From Fibrobacter sp. (GTDB lineage Bacteria; Fibrobacterota; Fibrobacteria; Fibrobacterales; Fibrobacteraceae): a stretch of 64,000 nucleotides of DNA. Location of the stretch: assembly GCA_017642335.1 (NCBI GenBank), contig JAGCPF010000063.1, positions 62,001 to 126,000 on the forward strand, given 5' to 3'. The notes under the pieces were generated by a model. That model was not told where the DNA came from and did not search any database. It saw nothing but the letters and a program-made list of their open reading frames with translations. Position numbers and translations under genes: made by a program. Positions 63,003-64,000 of this stretch are shown here, piece by piece (within the stretch, counting starts at the first letter, position 1; every line of letters begins with the position of its first letter).

Positions 63003-64000
63003 ATGAATTTTCTCTCCAAAGGTTTGGGTTTCTTCTTACTTGCTTTTTTGCTGGCATCGTGTTTTTTCGATGAGACTTCTAGTGGCTCTCCGTCTGGTAC
63101 AGATACGGTGTTCGAAAAAGATCGTGTGCCTGGCATGGTGCGAGTATTTTCTAGTGGCAAGAGTACCATTTTAGGGACGAATGAACCGACTGCAAAGGTG
63201 GATGAGCGCCCGCAAATGCGTGTCGACTTTACTTACGACTATGCCATTTCCCGCCATGAGGTTATCTGCAGTGATTTTAACGAGGTGATGAAAGATGTTT
63301 CTGGGTTGCAATTGGAATGCGCCCAGGATTCTATGCCTGCATCTAACGTAACTTTCTTTGACGTTGCTCTTTATGCGAATGCCATGAGCAAAAAGATGGG
63401 ACTCGATTCTGCCTATGTATTTTCGTCGGCGGAATTTGATGCTGGGAAGCACTGCATGAACCTGAACGATTTCTCCTTTAGGCCCGATGTCGCCGGCTTT
63501 AGGTTGCCTACCGAGGCGGAATGGGTGTTTGCCGCAGAGCAGGTCTGGGATCCGGAAAGGGGTTGGAATTTCCTGAATTCGGATTATGCCATCCATAAGG
63601 TGTGTACATCTGCTGAAAACACTCAGTATTTTTGCGATATGGCTGGAAACGTGTTGGAGTGGGTGAATGATGGGCGTGCTCTGTATAACGATAGTGCGGT
63701 GACGAATTTTGTGGGGGGCGTCGTCAACAGCAATACCGCGGCGGGTGTTGTAAAGGGCGGTAGTTTCCGCAAGGCTCCCAATGAAATGTTCCTGTACAAA
63801 AGAGGCGACGATTATCCTATCGTTTATTCAACCAGAGCTGACTATGTTGGTTTCCGTCTTGCTTATGGCGCGATTCCCAATGCGACGTTTTTTTCCGAGA
63901 ATGGCGATGCATCGCTGACACCAATAAAGGTCTTGGTCAATGATGCGGAAATTATGAACCTGACGGAATCCTACAAAGCTAAGCTTGCTTTTAGAAACGA
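63003..64000 (+). CDS. FGE/SUMF1-domain lipoprotein, partial (Fibrobacter paralogous family type)
   Basis: The first 332 codons of a gene that leaves the window. Lipobox LASC at residue 20. The FGE-sulfatase fold covers about 65-290: YAISRHEVICSDFNEVM, GFRLPTEAEWVFAAE, MAGNVLEWVNDG, VVKGGSFRK and YVGFRLAYG. The size and lipoprotein start fit the Fibrobacter TIGR02171 paralogous family (from memory). The Cys pair needed for formylglycine generation is not evident, so it is probably a structural or binding protein. Confidence 0.75.
   Translation, partial: MNFLSKGLGFFLLAFLLASCFFDETSSGSPSGTDTVFEKDRVPGMVRVFSSGKSTILGTNEPTAKVDERPQMRVDFTYDYAISRHEVICSDFNEVMKDVSGLQLECAQDSMPASNVTFFDVALYANAMSKKMGLDSAYVFSSAEFDAGKHCMNLNDFSFRPDVAGFRLPTEAEWVFAAEQVWDPERGWNFLNSDYAIHKVCTSAENTQYFCDMAGNVLEWVNDGRALYNDSAVTNFVGGVVNSNTAAGVVKGGSFRKAPNEMFLYKRGDDYPIVYSTRADYVGFRLAYGAIPNATFFSENGDASLTPIKVLVNDAEIMNLTESYKAKLAFRN

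Overview
The window looks like a chromosome segment of a Fibrobacter-type bacterium (phylum Fibrobacterota), probably a plant-fibre degrader of the gut. The evidence is a type IX secretion translocon (SprA-like), secreted GH30 and CE1 hemicellulose enzymes with sorting-type domains, a lipoprotein resembling the Fibrobacter paralogous family with a formylglycine-enzyme-like domain, a short (~285 aa) primary-type sigma factor without region 1.1, and AT-rich promoter boxes placed just before start codons. No rRNA, tRNA, CRISPR array or insertion sequence was recognised.

Region 1 (1-10890) is the most distinctive. A nitrogenase-like locus is read in both directions from a ~300 bp control region at 8242-8540. 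Leftward run NifH-, NifD- and NifK-like proteins, an outer-membrane porin, a sulfonate/taurine-type ABC importer and a partial SAM methyltransferase. Rightward run a NifB-like radical SAM protein and a NifX-like cofactor carrier, followed by a LysR regulator. The iron protein and P-cluster cysteines are kept. The NifD residues needed for N2 reduction (Gln191 and His195 in Azotobacter numbering) are replaced, and NifE, NifN and NifV are absent here. Together with the sulfur-type importer, the LysR gene and a nearby O-acetylhomoserine sulfhydrylase, this fits a methylthio-alkane reductase (Mar)-type C-S bond-cleaving system better than nitrogen fixation. Three copies of the 8-mer CGCTAGGT in the control region are candidate operators.

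Region 2 (10924-25920) holds a DUF4418/FtsX/ATPase ABC module, an HD hydrolase, metY with a possible leader peptide, a GH30 glycosidase, a degenerate GGDEF membrane protein, a Fic protein lacking its catalytic His, prmA, a GLUG-repeat surface protein, a YgiQ radical SAM protein and a repeat-tailed lipoprotein.

Region 3 (26098-41635) contains the giant SprA-like translocon, a heparinase II/III-like protein, batD-batE, two very small ORFs with good ribosome binding sites, a futalosine-pathway radical SAM enzyme and a CE1 esterase.

Region 4 (41766-53301) is mostly housekeeping: a ModF-like double ABC ATPase carrying an in-frame dispersed repeat, Mrp and DUF971 proteins, a sigma factor, two TPR proteins (one resembling SprE/PorW), RlpA, a small unknown protein, an outer-membrane barrel protein, prmC and prfA.

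Region 5 (53545-64000) has two tandem paralogous lipoproteins, TrmO, two c-di-GMP proteins flanking a Nudix hydrolase, an MFS transporter and a truncated FGE-domain lipoprotein.
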